Source of the DNA: LMUY01 sp964235495
GTDB lineage: Bacteria > Pseudomonadota > Alphaproteobacteria > Acetobacterales > Acetobacteraceae
Direction of reading: 5' to 3'
Assembly (NCBI GenBank): GCA_964235495.1
Contig: CAXSAX010000018.1
Coordinates: forward strand, 8,434 to 72,433
DNA: 64,000 nucleotides
A program made the position numbers and the translations under genes. Within the stretch, counting starts at the first letter, position 1; each line of letters starts with the position of its first letter. Shown here one piece after another: positions 52,678 through 60,785 of this stretch. Under the pieces are notes generated by a model. It ran no database searches, was not told the origin of the DNA, and worked only from the letters and a program-made list of their open reading frames with translations.

Positions 52678-54446
52678 CGGGTCGCTGCCGGGAAAACAAG
52701 GGTGAAGCAGGTGGTCCAGCCAGGCCGCGCATCGAGGGCCACCGAGCCACCATGCGCTTCCATGATCCGGGCCACGATGGCGAGGCCCAAGCCCGTGCCG
52801 CCAGCCCGGCGAGACACAAAAGGTTGGAACAGCCGGTCCCGCAGCTCGGCAGGAATACCAGGCCCGTTGTCGCAGACGTGGATGCGAACGGTGGCGCCGG
52901 CGGCCTCGATCTCAATCCCGATCCGCCCGTCGCCGACCAAACGGGCATTTTCGACCAGGTTGTCAAGCGCCCGCCGCAATTGGTGCAGATCGGCCCGGAT
53001 GCGCAGGCCGGCCGGGACCGAAACCGGGCGGCCGAGTGCTGCGGTCGCAATCTCGGCAGGATTGATCGGGGCGGGTTCCACCGTCCAGGGTTTTGCGTAA
53101 TCGAGCAGGTCGTCGGCCAGGCGAGCGATGCGGCGTACCTGGTCGCCGACCTCGCGCCGCGTATCGGCATCCGCCATCGCGACCGCCATGGCAATGGTGT
53201 TGAGCGGGTTGCGGACATCGTGGGCGACGGTCGCTGCGAGCGCGCCGAGTTCAGTAAGGCGATCGCGGTGCTGCCGGTCGCGCTCGGACACGCGGGTCGC
53301 CTCCTGGCTGTCCACCCGCACTGCCTGCTCCGCGAGCACGTCCGCGAACAACCCGGCCAGGCGCCGCACCCCGGGCGGCGCCGCATCCCAGCCCTCCAGC
53401 TCGCAGGCCCATCCAGCCGTGCCGGTCCGGCAGCTTACGGCGGGCACCCCGGCGGTGGGCCGTGCGACGCCGACCTGGACGGGGGTGTTGACGATGCGTG
53501 AAAGCAGGGAAGCGGCGCTGCTCCACAACGCGTCATGCGTGTCGGCACCTGCCAGGATCGCACGCCAGCCGCGAAGATCGGCGGCGGACACAGTACGGCC
53601 GGGATAGACGACGCGCTCAGCCAGGCGCCGCACCGGCCCGCCAAGCACCAGCACGGCCACGGCCGCGACGACGCCGGACAGCCACTCGGCCCCGGGCAGG
53701 CGCAGCAGCGGCACGGCGGCTCCGATCCCGCCGGCCAGCAGCCCGGCAAGCCCAACCAGCAGGGTCCACCCGAGCGCCCGACGCGCCCAGGCATTGGCGA
53801 CCAGCACCCGGTAGCGCAGCACGCCATAGACCAGGATGAGCGGATACAGCGGCAGGCCGAGCAGCGGCCAGGGATAGAACGGCAGGCCGAGGACGGGCAC
53901 CGCATAGCCCGACATGCAGGCCAGCCCCCAGGCGCTGGACGCGGCGACGGCGGCGATCTGTCGCCGCTCCAAGCCCTGGCCGCGCAGGAATGCCCGCAAC
54001 AGGACAAGCTCCCCCGTCCCGGCCAGCGCGGCCCAGACGAGGCTGGTCATCCACCCGACACGGTTCGGCACCGCCACCAGCGACACCCCGGGCATCGCTA
54101 CGAAGTGCCCGGGCGGAAGCACCACCGACGCGCAGGTCGCCGCGAGGCCAATTGCGTAAATGGCGGCGAGCCCCCCTTGCCGCGTCGCGACACGGCAGAA
54201 CACGAGGGTGAAATGCAGGAATACCGCCGAGGTGAGCGCCGCGGTGGCCAGCAACATGAGGGCAGGCCGTTCCGCGTCCAAATCCGTCCACGCAGGCAGT
54301 TCGTTGCCGGTGATCCAGACCGCGACGCCGAGCACGAAGCCGACCAGCAGCCGCGCGCCGGCCACTCGGTCCGCCCAGTGCAGCAGAACTGCCGCGAGGC
54401 CAAGCGTTTCCAGCAGCGAGAGGAACAGGGCGACGTGGATGGCCAT
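52674..54446 (-). CDS. Membrane sensor histidine kinase (PrsK-like layout)
   Basis: This 590-residue kinase has seven or eight N-terminal membrane helices and a GAF-like segment (about 330-440). The HisKA phosphoacceptor lies in LAATVAHDVRNPLNTIAMA, followed by HATPase boxes LDNLVENARLV, DNGPGIP and GTGLGLAI. ATG 54446 precedes the first helix. It should phosphorylate the adjacent NtrC-type regulator. The input signal is unknown; the many helices suggest a membrane or lipid cue. Confidence 0.9.
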   Translation of the reverse strand: MAIHVALFLSLLETLGLAAVLLHWADRVAGARLLVGFVLGVAVWITGNELPAWTDLDAERPALMLLATAALTSAVFLHFTLVFCRVATRQGGLAAIYAIGLAATCASVVLPPGHFVAMPGVSLVAVPNRVGWMTSLVWAALAGTGELVLLRAFLRGQGLERRQIAAVAASSAWGLACMSGYAVPVLGLPFYPWPLLGLPLYPLILVYGVLRYRVLVANAWARRALGWTLLVGLAGLLAGGIGAAVPLLRLPGAEWLSGVVAAVAVLVLGGPVRRLAERVVYPGRTVSAADLRGWRAILAGADTHDALWSSAASLLSRIVNTPVQVGVARPTAGVPAVSCRTGTAGWACELEGWDAAPPGVRRLAGLFADVLAEQAVRVDSQEATRVSERDRQHRDRLTELGALAATVAHDVRNPLNTIAMAVAMADADTRREVGDQVRRIARLADDLLDYAKPWTVEPAPINPAEIATAALGRPVSVPAGLRIRADLHQLRRALDNLVENARLVGDGRIGIEIEAAGATVRIHVCDNGPGIPAELRDRLFQPFVSRRAGGTGLGLAIVARIMEAHGGSVALDARPGWTTCFTLVFPAATR

Positions 54447-54628
54447 GACGGGCACTACCGCAAGTTCAGGGCCAGACGTGCCGGCATGGAAATTGGCGCG
54501 TCTGCGGCGAGACTTGTCAACTTTGGATACAGCTTCCTGTTGCATTACCGTATCCGTGGTAGTCAGCGGTACGCCGAAACGATTCCCGATGCTCAACGAA
54601 TTCAGAGACTTCATAGGATGGACCAGAC

Positions 54629-54643
54629 TGGCACGCTGTCTGC
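54629..54643 (+). promoter_or_regulatory. Sigma-54 promoter
   Basis: TGGCAC at 54629-54634, five bases, then CTGC at 54640-54643. This gives the invariant GG-N10-GC spacing and differs from the consensus TGGCAC-N5-TTGC by one base. It lies about 39 bases before the first membrane-protein ATG, after which AAGGAG appears. An inverted motif TACC-N8-GGTA at 54546-54561 could be the upstream regulator site. Confidence 0.75.
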
Positions 54644-54681
54644 GATGAGGGTGGGGCTACCCCTTCAAGGAGTCTCTCGTC

Positions 54682-55098
54682 ATGCACACCACCGTTTCCC
54701 CCGTCGGCGCCGCCCTCGCTGTCGACTGGATGCAACTCGTCATCGCCGCCGTGCTCACGCTTGGCCTCACCACCACGGTCGCCATCGTCATCCGCCGATC
54801 CCTGTTCGGCGTACTGCAGCTCATTTGCGGGCATGATGTTGGCGCCCGCTTCTGGACGACCTTCGCCTCGGTGCTGATGGTGATGGGGCCGTTGTTCCTC
54901 GTGTTCACCGCGGCGGGTGGGGCGGACAACCTGGCCGATTTCGTGCGCCGGGCCGTCTACCTGGTCTCGTTCGGGCTGATTGCCGCGTTCCTGGTCATGG
55001 GCGCCGCCGTCATGCTGAGCGCACCCAGTCAGGCCATGACCCGGGTCCGCTCCGCCCAGATTGCTGCTGGCATCACCGACCGGCCGGTGGATGAGTGA
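54682..55098 (+). CDS. Membrane protein downstream of sigma-54 promoter
   Basis: This 138-residue protein has three or four hydrophobic helices (LVIAAVLTLGLTTTVAIVI, VLMVMGPLFLVFTAAGG, YLVSFGLIAAFLVMGAAVML) and a cytosolic loop with CGHDVGARFW. AAGGAG lies nine bases upstream of ATG 54682. No family is recognised. It is the first gene of a unit likely activated by the divergent NtrC-type system and is coupled to the next gene by a GTGA overlap. Confidence 0.75.
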   Translation: MHTTVSPVGAALAVDWMQLVIAAVLTLGLTTTVAIVIRRSLFGVLQLICGHDVGARFWTTFASVLMVMGPLFLVFTAAGGADNLADFVRRAVYLVSFGLIAAFLVMGAAVMLSAPSQAMTRVRSAQIAAGITDRPVDE

Positions 55099-55373
55099 TC
55101 ATGACCGGTCTGGCCCGACTCTACGGCCCTGCAAGCGCGTGTGCACTTGCAGGGATGGCGTGGCGGATGGGGTGGCTTAATTCGCCTCAGCTTCATCAGT
55201 TAGGGGCCGTGCTGCTCGTTCTGACGTTCATGCTGCTCGGCTTCCTGCTCGTCGCCGGGTTGTGCGTCGTATTGGCTGGCCTCGTCGGGTGGCTGCTGTG
55301 GCGGCTTGTTGCGGCTGTGGCAGCTACACTTGCACCGCATCCATCCCGGTCAGCCCCGGAAAACCAGCCATGA
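55095..55373 (+). CDS. Small membrane protein
   Basis: This 92-residue protein starts at GTG 55095 inside a GTGA overlap (or ATG 55101). Two hydrophobic helices (LGAVLLVLTFMLLGFLLVAG, CVVLAGLVGWLLWRLVAAV) precede a Pro/Ser-rich tail. No family is recognised. With the preceding gene it forms a two-protein membrane unit. Confidence 0.65.
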   Translation: MIMTGLARLYGPASACALAGMAWRMGWLNSPQLHQLGAVLLVLTFMLLGFLLVAGLCVVLAGLVGWLLWRLVAAVAATLAPHPSRSAPENQP

Positions 55374-55474
55374 CGGGCACGACAAGAGCCGGGTCGAACG
55401 TCCTGGTTCTTGGCACGAGCGGCTTCATCGACCGCCATCTCGTTATTGACCTGCTGAACGAGCCTACGCTGTAA
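55370..55474 (+). pseudogene. 34-codon N-terminal fragment of a Rossmann epimerase
   Basis: ATG 55370 overlaps the previous stop. The peptide NVLVLGTSGFIDRHLVIDLL matches the first beta-alpha-beta unit of NAD-dependent sugar epimerases (VLVLGATGFIGRHLV), then ends at TAA. The rest of the enzyme is absent; IS3 debris follows. The third glycine position reads Asp, so cofactor binding would be impaired. Confidence 0.6.
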
Positions 55475-55570
55475 CCTGCGCTGGGTGGGGTGTCGCAGCA
55501 CCCCGCCCATGCTTCCCGACCTAGCACACGACGAGCGCTGACCTGACCATCTAGGAGTGTGCTGCTAGTG

Positions 55571-55712
55571 ATGTGTAGCTGGCGGGCGATCGGCGTGACG
55601 GAGCCGCCACACTATCGCTGATGGGTCGAGTATGGCGGCCTGAAGCTCGACCAGTGGCGTCGGCTGTCCGCGTTGCGCCGCGAGAGCGAGTGAGTGCTGC
55701 GTCTGGTTGGGA
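55571..55712 (+). mobile_element. IS3-family OrfA remnant
   Basis: The frame reads RAIGVTEPPHYR, TGA, WVEYGGLKLDQWRRLSALRRE, TGA. This corresponds to the OrfA core TYYRWRxEYGGLKLDQxRRLKxLExEN. Two stops and the absence of OrfB show decay. A further open stretch to 55881 is not recognised. Confidence 0.75.
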
Positions 55713-55921
55713 CCGTACAGCGCCACCATGCATCACCCGCGACTTCGCCGCGATGCAGGCCGGGCAGGTGACCCGCTACGGTGCCCTGACCTGGGACGGG
55801 CGGCGTCCCCATCACCTCGTCCTGCCCTGCGTTGCAGCGCCGCTGACACCGGTTCCGTCCGGCCAAGTGGCGCTGCTCTGACCCGCAATCCCGAACCACA
55901 ACTCATGAGGAGGAGCGGGGA

Positions 55922-56284
55922 GTGCCCGAGCACCTGACACCCGTCACTCAGACGATTTGCTGCACCGCCATGCCGATCCGGCGCTTCCTGGACCTGAGCA
56001 CCGCACACCTGCAGCAGGCCGATCGCCTATTCCTCGAGTTCCCGGCCAATCCTGGATCGCTGGGCAGCCTGACCGTGATGGCAGGCACCTATGGCTGGTT
56101 CGTCTACGCGCACGACGAGCGTTGCTGCGACGGCATCTCCGACGTGCCCTGGGTCATCTTCGAGCGAGCCCGGGCACTGGGCTGCGACTACGGGCTGTTC
56201 GATGCCGACGCGCCGATTTTGGATGACCTGCCGGTGTTCAAGGAGGAACTAGAGGCGGAGGAAGTCAGCGCGCTGCCGCCTTGA
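55922..56284 (+). CDS. DUF5983-family accessory protein
   Basis: This 120-residue protein has the DUF5983 start PIRRFLDLSTAHL, a central GTYGWFVYAHDE and the closing LGCDYGLFDADAPILDDLPVF. The family is found in plasmids and integrative elements beside anti-restriction genes and has no known activity. GTG 55922 has GGAGG upstream; ATG 55970 would give only the conserved part. Its 3' end overlaps a convergent gene by 20 bases. Confidence 0.75.
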   Translation: MPEHLTPVTQTICCTAMPIRRFLDLSTAHLQQADRLFLEFPANPGSLGSLTVMAGTYGWFVYAHDERCCDGISDVPWVIFERARALGCDYGLFDADAPILDDLPVFKEELEAEEVSALPP

Positions 56285-56837
56285 TGCGGGCGATGTCGAG
56301 CACGCCCTTGGCGCCCCAGCCCTTAGTGCCGGGCGGCACCTCAGGCCGGAAGTGCTCATAGAGCCGAAATCCGGTGCGGTTCAGCTCAGCCGGCTCGACG
56401 GAGCCGGCCAGCGCCTCCATTGCCTGCCGCACCGCCAGCAGGTGCTCGCCCAACGCCTTTTCGACGTAGGCCCTGGCCGGGCCAGCGGCGGCAACTTTAT
56501 TGCCATCCAGGGCGCGTAAGCCTTCCTTGCCCTTAATTACCGGCATATCCCGGCCGAGTAGATGGACCACCTGGCGCGGCGCAGGCGGGTGGGCTTTGGC
56601 CTTACCCTCGCCCGCTTCCTTTCGCTCGCCCTCCTCCAGCCCGATTGCACGGGCCTTGATGCGGGCGCTGGAGCTGGCCACTGCGCGGCCGAGAGTAATG
56701 GCGGCGTCCGGGTCGTGGCCCAGCCGCTCGGCGACGATCGCGGCCCAAAGCGTCAGCACCGGGGCGCGGTTCACCTTGATCTCTGCTTGGTCCGCCACCT
56801 GAACCACCTTTTCCGTTTGATAGAACAGGACGTGCAA
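56265..56837 (-). CDS. Conserved hypothetical protein
   Basis: This 190-residue soluble protein has an N-terminal pattern AEIKVNRAPVLTLWAAIVAERLGHD, a middle basic helix and the closing FRLYEHFRPEVPPGTKGWGAKGVLD (quoted in part). I recall an uncharacterised alphaproteobacterial family with the NRAPVLTLWAAVVAERLG signature. It could bind DNA or protein, but no motif supports a specific role. The start may lie downstream of ATG 56837, near residue 15. Confidence 0.65.
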   Translation of the reverse strand: MHVLFYQTEKVVQVADQAEIKVNRAPVLTLWAAIVAERLGHDPDAAITLGRAVASSSARIKARAIGLEEGERKEAGEGKAKAHPPAPRQVVHLLGRDMPVIKGKEGLRALDGNKVAAAGPARAYVEKALGEHLLAVRQAMEALAGSVEPAELNRTGFRLYEHFRPEVPPGTKGWGAKGVLDIARIKAAAR

Positions 56838-57017
56838 GGCGGATCGGGGTTCATCAGCAGGAGGAGAAGAGAGGGAAATTGCTGCCGCTTGCGGCCCTGG
56901 CGGCGCAAGGGTGCGTCGCGCTGACGCGCTCCCAGCTGCGCCGTCCTTGCCCCGCCCAGCCCGAAGCGGCCGGCGGGCTGAGTCTTCAAGGACGAGACTC
57001 AGCAGGAGAACAAGGGA

Positions 57018-57317
57018 ATGGCGATTAGGAAGAGAATCAGGAAGTGCCTGGAGTTGGCGGGCGGCGCGATGGTGTTCACCGCGTTGATATGGGACGTGCT
57101 CGGCGCACCGGGATCCCTATCGGACTGGGCTTCCACCATGCCGGTGACTTCCAGACCATTGCTGGTGCTGCCATTCCAGGACCGCATCGAGGACGGCTTC
57201 GGCCTGATCCGGACCGACACCAGCTCGACCGTCGAGATGGCCGTCATCCGCAACGTGTCTGACTGCGGCGTAGGCGATGCGAAGCAGTATGCCCAGGCCT
57301 CGACCTGTCGCCGATGA
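57018..57317 (+). CDS. Weakly supported ORF
   Basis: This 99-codon frame starts at ATG 57018 after GGAG/AAGGGA. It begins MAIRKRIRKCLELAGGAMVF, possibly an N-terminal membrane helix. The second half has no protein-like pattern and a different frame looks as coding, so a frameshifted relic is likely. Confidence 0.3.
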   Translation: MAIRKRIRKCLELAGGAMVFTALIWDVLGAPGSLSDWASTMPVTSRPLLVLPFQDRIEDGFGLIRTDTSSTVEMAVIRNVSDCGVGDAKQYAQASTCRR

Positions 57318-57754
57318 TGCTGGTCCTGCTGCGGGAGGCACTCGCTGCCTGGGCCGAGCCGTTCAACGCACCCGACAACGCGCCCGACACGGACCAGGAA
57401 ATCCGGTAGATGCCATAATGGGCTGGCACCCGCGCTGACTGGCGGTGCTGGTTTCTTCAGAGTGGTGGCGTGAGCGCGCGGGTCCGAACTGTTGCTTACC
57501 TATGCTCCCGCCGCGATTATCTGATATTCACGCATGCAATAGCACTCATTGCGGCACCTAGTGCTTTTAACTGGATGTTAAGGCGGCAAACGCCGATCGT
57601 GGAGGGTCGTGACCCCGGCAAAATAACAACAGCAGCAAGCGAACGGTGATGGCGGCTGAAAGGAAATACGATTAGAGAACAGCATTTAATATCGCCTGAG
57701 CCTCACACGTTGAGAACGTCACGCCTGTACGTCGGGTGTTTGGAGCTGGAAAGC
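57318..57754. other. No recognised gene
   Basis: A short open frame at 57316-57408 (MMLVLLREALAAWAEP start) looks like the tail of a lost gene. The rest, of lower GC, holds no ORF and probably includes the promoter of the esterase gene. Confidence 0.45.
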
Positions 57755-59098
57755 ATGCACAAGGCGCGCACCTTCCTAGTTGTAGTCTTTCTATCGGCCG
57801 TTGCCGCACTGCCTGCTACTACGGCGAGGGCAGATTGCACGCCTCATGGCGAGGCTGTTCCGTCCGGCGCTAACACCACAAGGCCGTCCGCGCCGTTCTT
57901 TGTAAACACCACTGGCCTTGATCTTCGAACCACACCTCCCACGCGTGATCCTCACAATTCAGCCTACCCTTCCGCAACCGAACTTTCCGATGGCCAGCTT
58001 CCCTCGCCAGACGTTGATGGCAACTTCATCATCGGTCCGACGCACGCTCCTGCGGCCGAGGCCATGGCCCGCGCCGACGTGCCGCACGGGATGGTCCGAT
58101 CTTTTGTCATGACTTCCAGCGATAGCTTGATCTACCAGCCGGGAGTTGTCCGCAACGATGCGCGTGGCTGCCAGAACGAAGCGATTAACACTGCTGTCAC
58201 AGCATCAGGAGACCCGTCCAACCTGCTTGTCAGCGCAAGTCAGGCTGGCAGTTGGAAGCGACAGGTCGACGTCTATGTTCCTGCGCAGTATGTATCGGGC
58301 ACCATCGCCCCATTCATCATTTTCGGCGATGGTAGTCCGACCGGCTTTTTCCATGAAGACATGCTGTTCACGATGCTCGACAACATGATTGCAGCGCATG
58401 CTCTGCCGCCCATGGTAGCGATTGGTGTCGGCGCCGGTGGCCAGGATGCACAGGGATCTGAACGAGGCCGTGAGTACGATACCATCTCCGGTCTCTACGC
58501 CGAGTGGATTGAGCAAGAGGTGCTACCACTCGTTGAGCAAGTTGCCGGCGTCCGCCTCACTAGCAACCCGGATGGCCGTGCCACCATGGGTTTTAGTTCC
58601 AGTGGTTCTGCGGCCTTCACGATGGCGTGGTTTCATTCCGAGCTGTATCATAGAGTTCTGGCCTACTCGCCGACCATGGTAAATCAGCAATGGCCGCATG
58701 ACCCGGCACTGCCAGGCGGCGCATGGGAGTTTCATGATCTTTGGCCGGGTGCGGCTGCGCCCAACCTTCTCGTGAATGGTAAGACAGTGACTACGTCAAG
58801 TTTCCCTGACGGTGCACCGCTAATCCCGAACAGCCCGGTCAAGCCGATCCGCTTTTGGTTCGAAACTGGCGACCGTGACCTTTTCTACTACGTTCCGGCT
58901 ATGGCGGACGGCATGCATGATTGGACGCTTGCTGATGAACGCACTGCTGCCGTTCTGGCGGCCAAGGGGTATCACTACCAATTCGTGTTCGCGCGCAATG
59001 CAGAACACGTTGACAATCCGACGGAGGCACAGACCCTGCCCGAGGCATTGGAGTGGCTCTGGAAAGGGTATCAAACTGAAGGCTCAAGCGAGCCATGA
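57755..59098 (+). CDS. Secreted esterase of the enterochelin-esterase type
   Basis: This 447-residue protein has a signal peptide (TFLVVVFLSAVAALPATTARA). The alpha/beta-hydrolase part shows RQVDVYVPAQYV, PFIIFGDGSPTGFF, nucleophile GFSSSGSAAF and the late histidine in NAEHVDNP. This fits the PF00756 putative-esterase group that includes antigen 85 and enterochelin esterases. A cysteine pair near the N-terminus may form a disulfide. ATG 57755 is preferred over an upstream TTG. GC is lower than in the core genes, suggesting acquisition. Confidence 0.82.
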   Translation: MHKARTFLVVVFLSAVAALPATTARADCTPHGEAVPSGANTTRPSAPFFVNTTGLDLRTTPPTRDPHNSAYPSATELSDGQLPSPDVDGNFIIGPTHAPAAEAMARADVPHGMVRSFVMTSSDSLIYQPGVVRNDARGCQNEAINTAVTASGDPSNLLVSASQAGSWKRQVDVYVPAQYVSGTIAPFIIFGDGSPTGFFHEDMLFTMLDNMIAAHALPPMVAIGVGAGGQDAQGSERGREYDTISGLYAEWIEQEVLPLVEQVAGVRLTSNPDGRATMGFSSSGSAAFTMAWFHSELYHRVLAYSPTMVNQQWPHDPALPGGAWEFHDLWPGAAAPNLLVNGKTVTTSSFPDGAPLIPNSPVKPIRFWFETGDRDLFYYVPAMADGMHDWTLADERTAAVLAAKGYHYQFVFARNAEHVDNPTEAQTLPEALEWLWKGYQTEGSSEP

Positions 59099-59194
59099 CG
59101 GGCTGCTTCAGCAACATCGCTATCGGTCGTCAACACGAGCAGCAGCTCAAATCGCGGTCGTTGCGAATGCAAAAATCCTTTTTTCAACACGAGT

Positions 59195-60387
59195 ATGGCT
59201 CTGTGTTCTGACAATGGATTAGAGGTCTTGAACATCGAGACTCAAGGACCAAGACAACCGAGGTCGACCGAGCGTGACGACGGCCTCTGGTTCCGCCCGG
59301 TTTGGGAATCTGAGTCTGCCGAGGACGGTCTCGACCTGTCAGGCTTGCCCCCCGGCGACCGACTCACGGTTGTCACGGGACTGGACGCACCCGCTTCGCT
59401 GGCGTCCCTCGCCGAGGTAAGCACCACACTTGCCCGCCTTGACGCGCGGCTCGATGCCGCCGACCTAGCCGTTGCCGAAGGGCTGCGTGCCCGCCTCGTC
59501 TTGCGCGAGGCAGCGGGATAACTGGCGCACCAGCGTGCCGCCTGGGTACACTTGACCGACCTCGGCCTGCGTGCCGCCGGGTTGACCGGCTCTATCACCA
59601 TCGCGGCGACGAGCGGGCGTTCGCGCGCCACCTTGCCGGCAACTACGGAGGACGCGCCGTTGCCGGAGGCGGTTGCGGAGGCTCTGGGCGTCGCCCAAGC
59701 CCTGCAGCTCGGCCGTCTCTGGCTACGCCTGGCTGAGCACCACACCTGGGCACCGTTGACCGATGCGGCGTCCCTGAAGCCGGTCTTGGCGCAACTGGGC
59801 CGTCACGCGCCGGCCGGGAAAGCCATGAACGCATGGCTTGGCCAGTTTGCCGGTCGCCCAGCCCCGTCTGATGCCGCCCCGCGGGCCTTGCCGGCCCAGC
59901 TGCGGACAGCGCAGGCAGCGCAAGCGTGGTCGGAACACGAGCCGGGCCAGGGGAGGGGGTATCACCTCGCGACCGCTGCCTTGTTCCTGGCGGCCTGTGT
60001 TTGGCGCCGGGCAGGCATTACCCCGGTGCTGGCGCTGCCGTTCTGGTCGGCGACGCCCGGACAGCTGGATCACCTCGCGCTCACCGCAGGACCGGCCTGG
60101 ATATTTGGCTTCCTAATGGTGGTCGCAGACGCGGCCCGGGGCGCCAGTCAGGAGCTCTCGTGGCTACAAGGGGCGGCGAAGGCGGCTGCCCTGCGCCGCA
60201 CCGCTCGCAGCTCCCCGCCGCCGCGGTGCTCGCCATCCGCCGTCCGGTGTTGACGGCATGCGGCCTGGCCGACCAGTTGAAGCTCAGCCCGCAGGCGGCG
60301 TTGATCCTGCTCAAGCAACTAGTGGCCGCCGGCGTGCTGCGCGAGGCGACTGAGCAGGCGGCGTGGCGGGCCTTCGTGGTGACGTGA
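59195..60387 (+). pseudogene. Broken helix-turn-helix accessory gene (DUF1612-like)
   Basis: The frame from ATG 59195 (LARLDARLDAADLAVAEGL, LRARLVLREAAG) hits TAA at 59519-59521, continues in frame (LAHQRAAWVHLTDLGLRAAG) to about 60210, then needs a one-base shift. The shifted part gives LPAAAVLAIRRPVLTACGL and SPQAALILLKQLVAAGVLRE, a C-terminal helix-turn-helix. The overall pattern recalls accessory-element proteins annotated DUF1612 or RHE_PE00001. Two lesions make it nonfunctional. Confidence 0.7.
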
Positions 60388-60785
60388 CGCAAACGTCCGG
60401 GGTGGCCCGGGTAACCCCTGTCAGCACCAAGCTGCGGTTCGTCGCGCGGTAAAATCGAGGGTATCCGCCGAAGTGGTCTCCAGGTCATGAGTGTCGTGGT
60501 CGATGTGGCACAACATCCAACAGCGAGGCGTTTACCCGGACGGGCTTCTAGGCGTCTCCAAGCACGCCAGGGGGCAAACCTGCGTCATGCTTGCGTAGCA
60601 GCCGGCCTATCAGCATTGGCGTCAATCGTGGCGCGGCACGCCCGCGGACTGCTGCAATTGCTAGAAGGCTTGCTGCGCCGGATGGTGAAATTGCACGAGG
60701 CAGGGTCGCTGAGCCTGGATCGAACCTTGCTCGGTCTGACTAATGAGCTGATGCGATAATGAAACAGTCTGAGTAAAAAATGGCC
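60388..60785. other. No recognised gene
   Basis: A 90-codon plus-strand frame (60487-60759) shows no family features except a helical tail. The stretch is probably the 3' flank of the broken gene and of the convergent membrane-protein gene. Confidence 0.45.

Noticed and set aside
60487..60759. A 90-codon plus-strand ORF
   Set aside because: No recognisable pattern, no clear ribosome site, and it lies between decayed sequence and a convergent gene.
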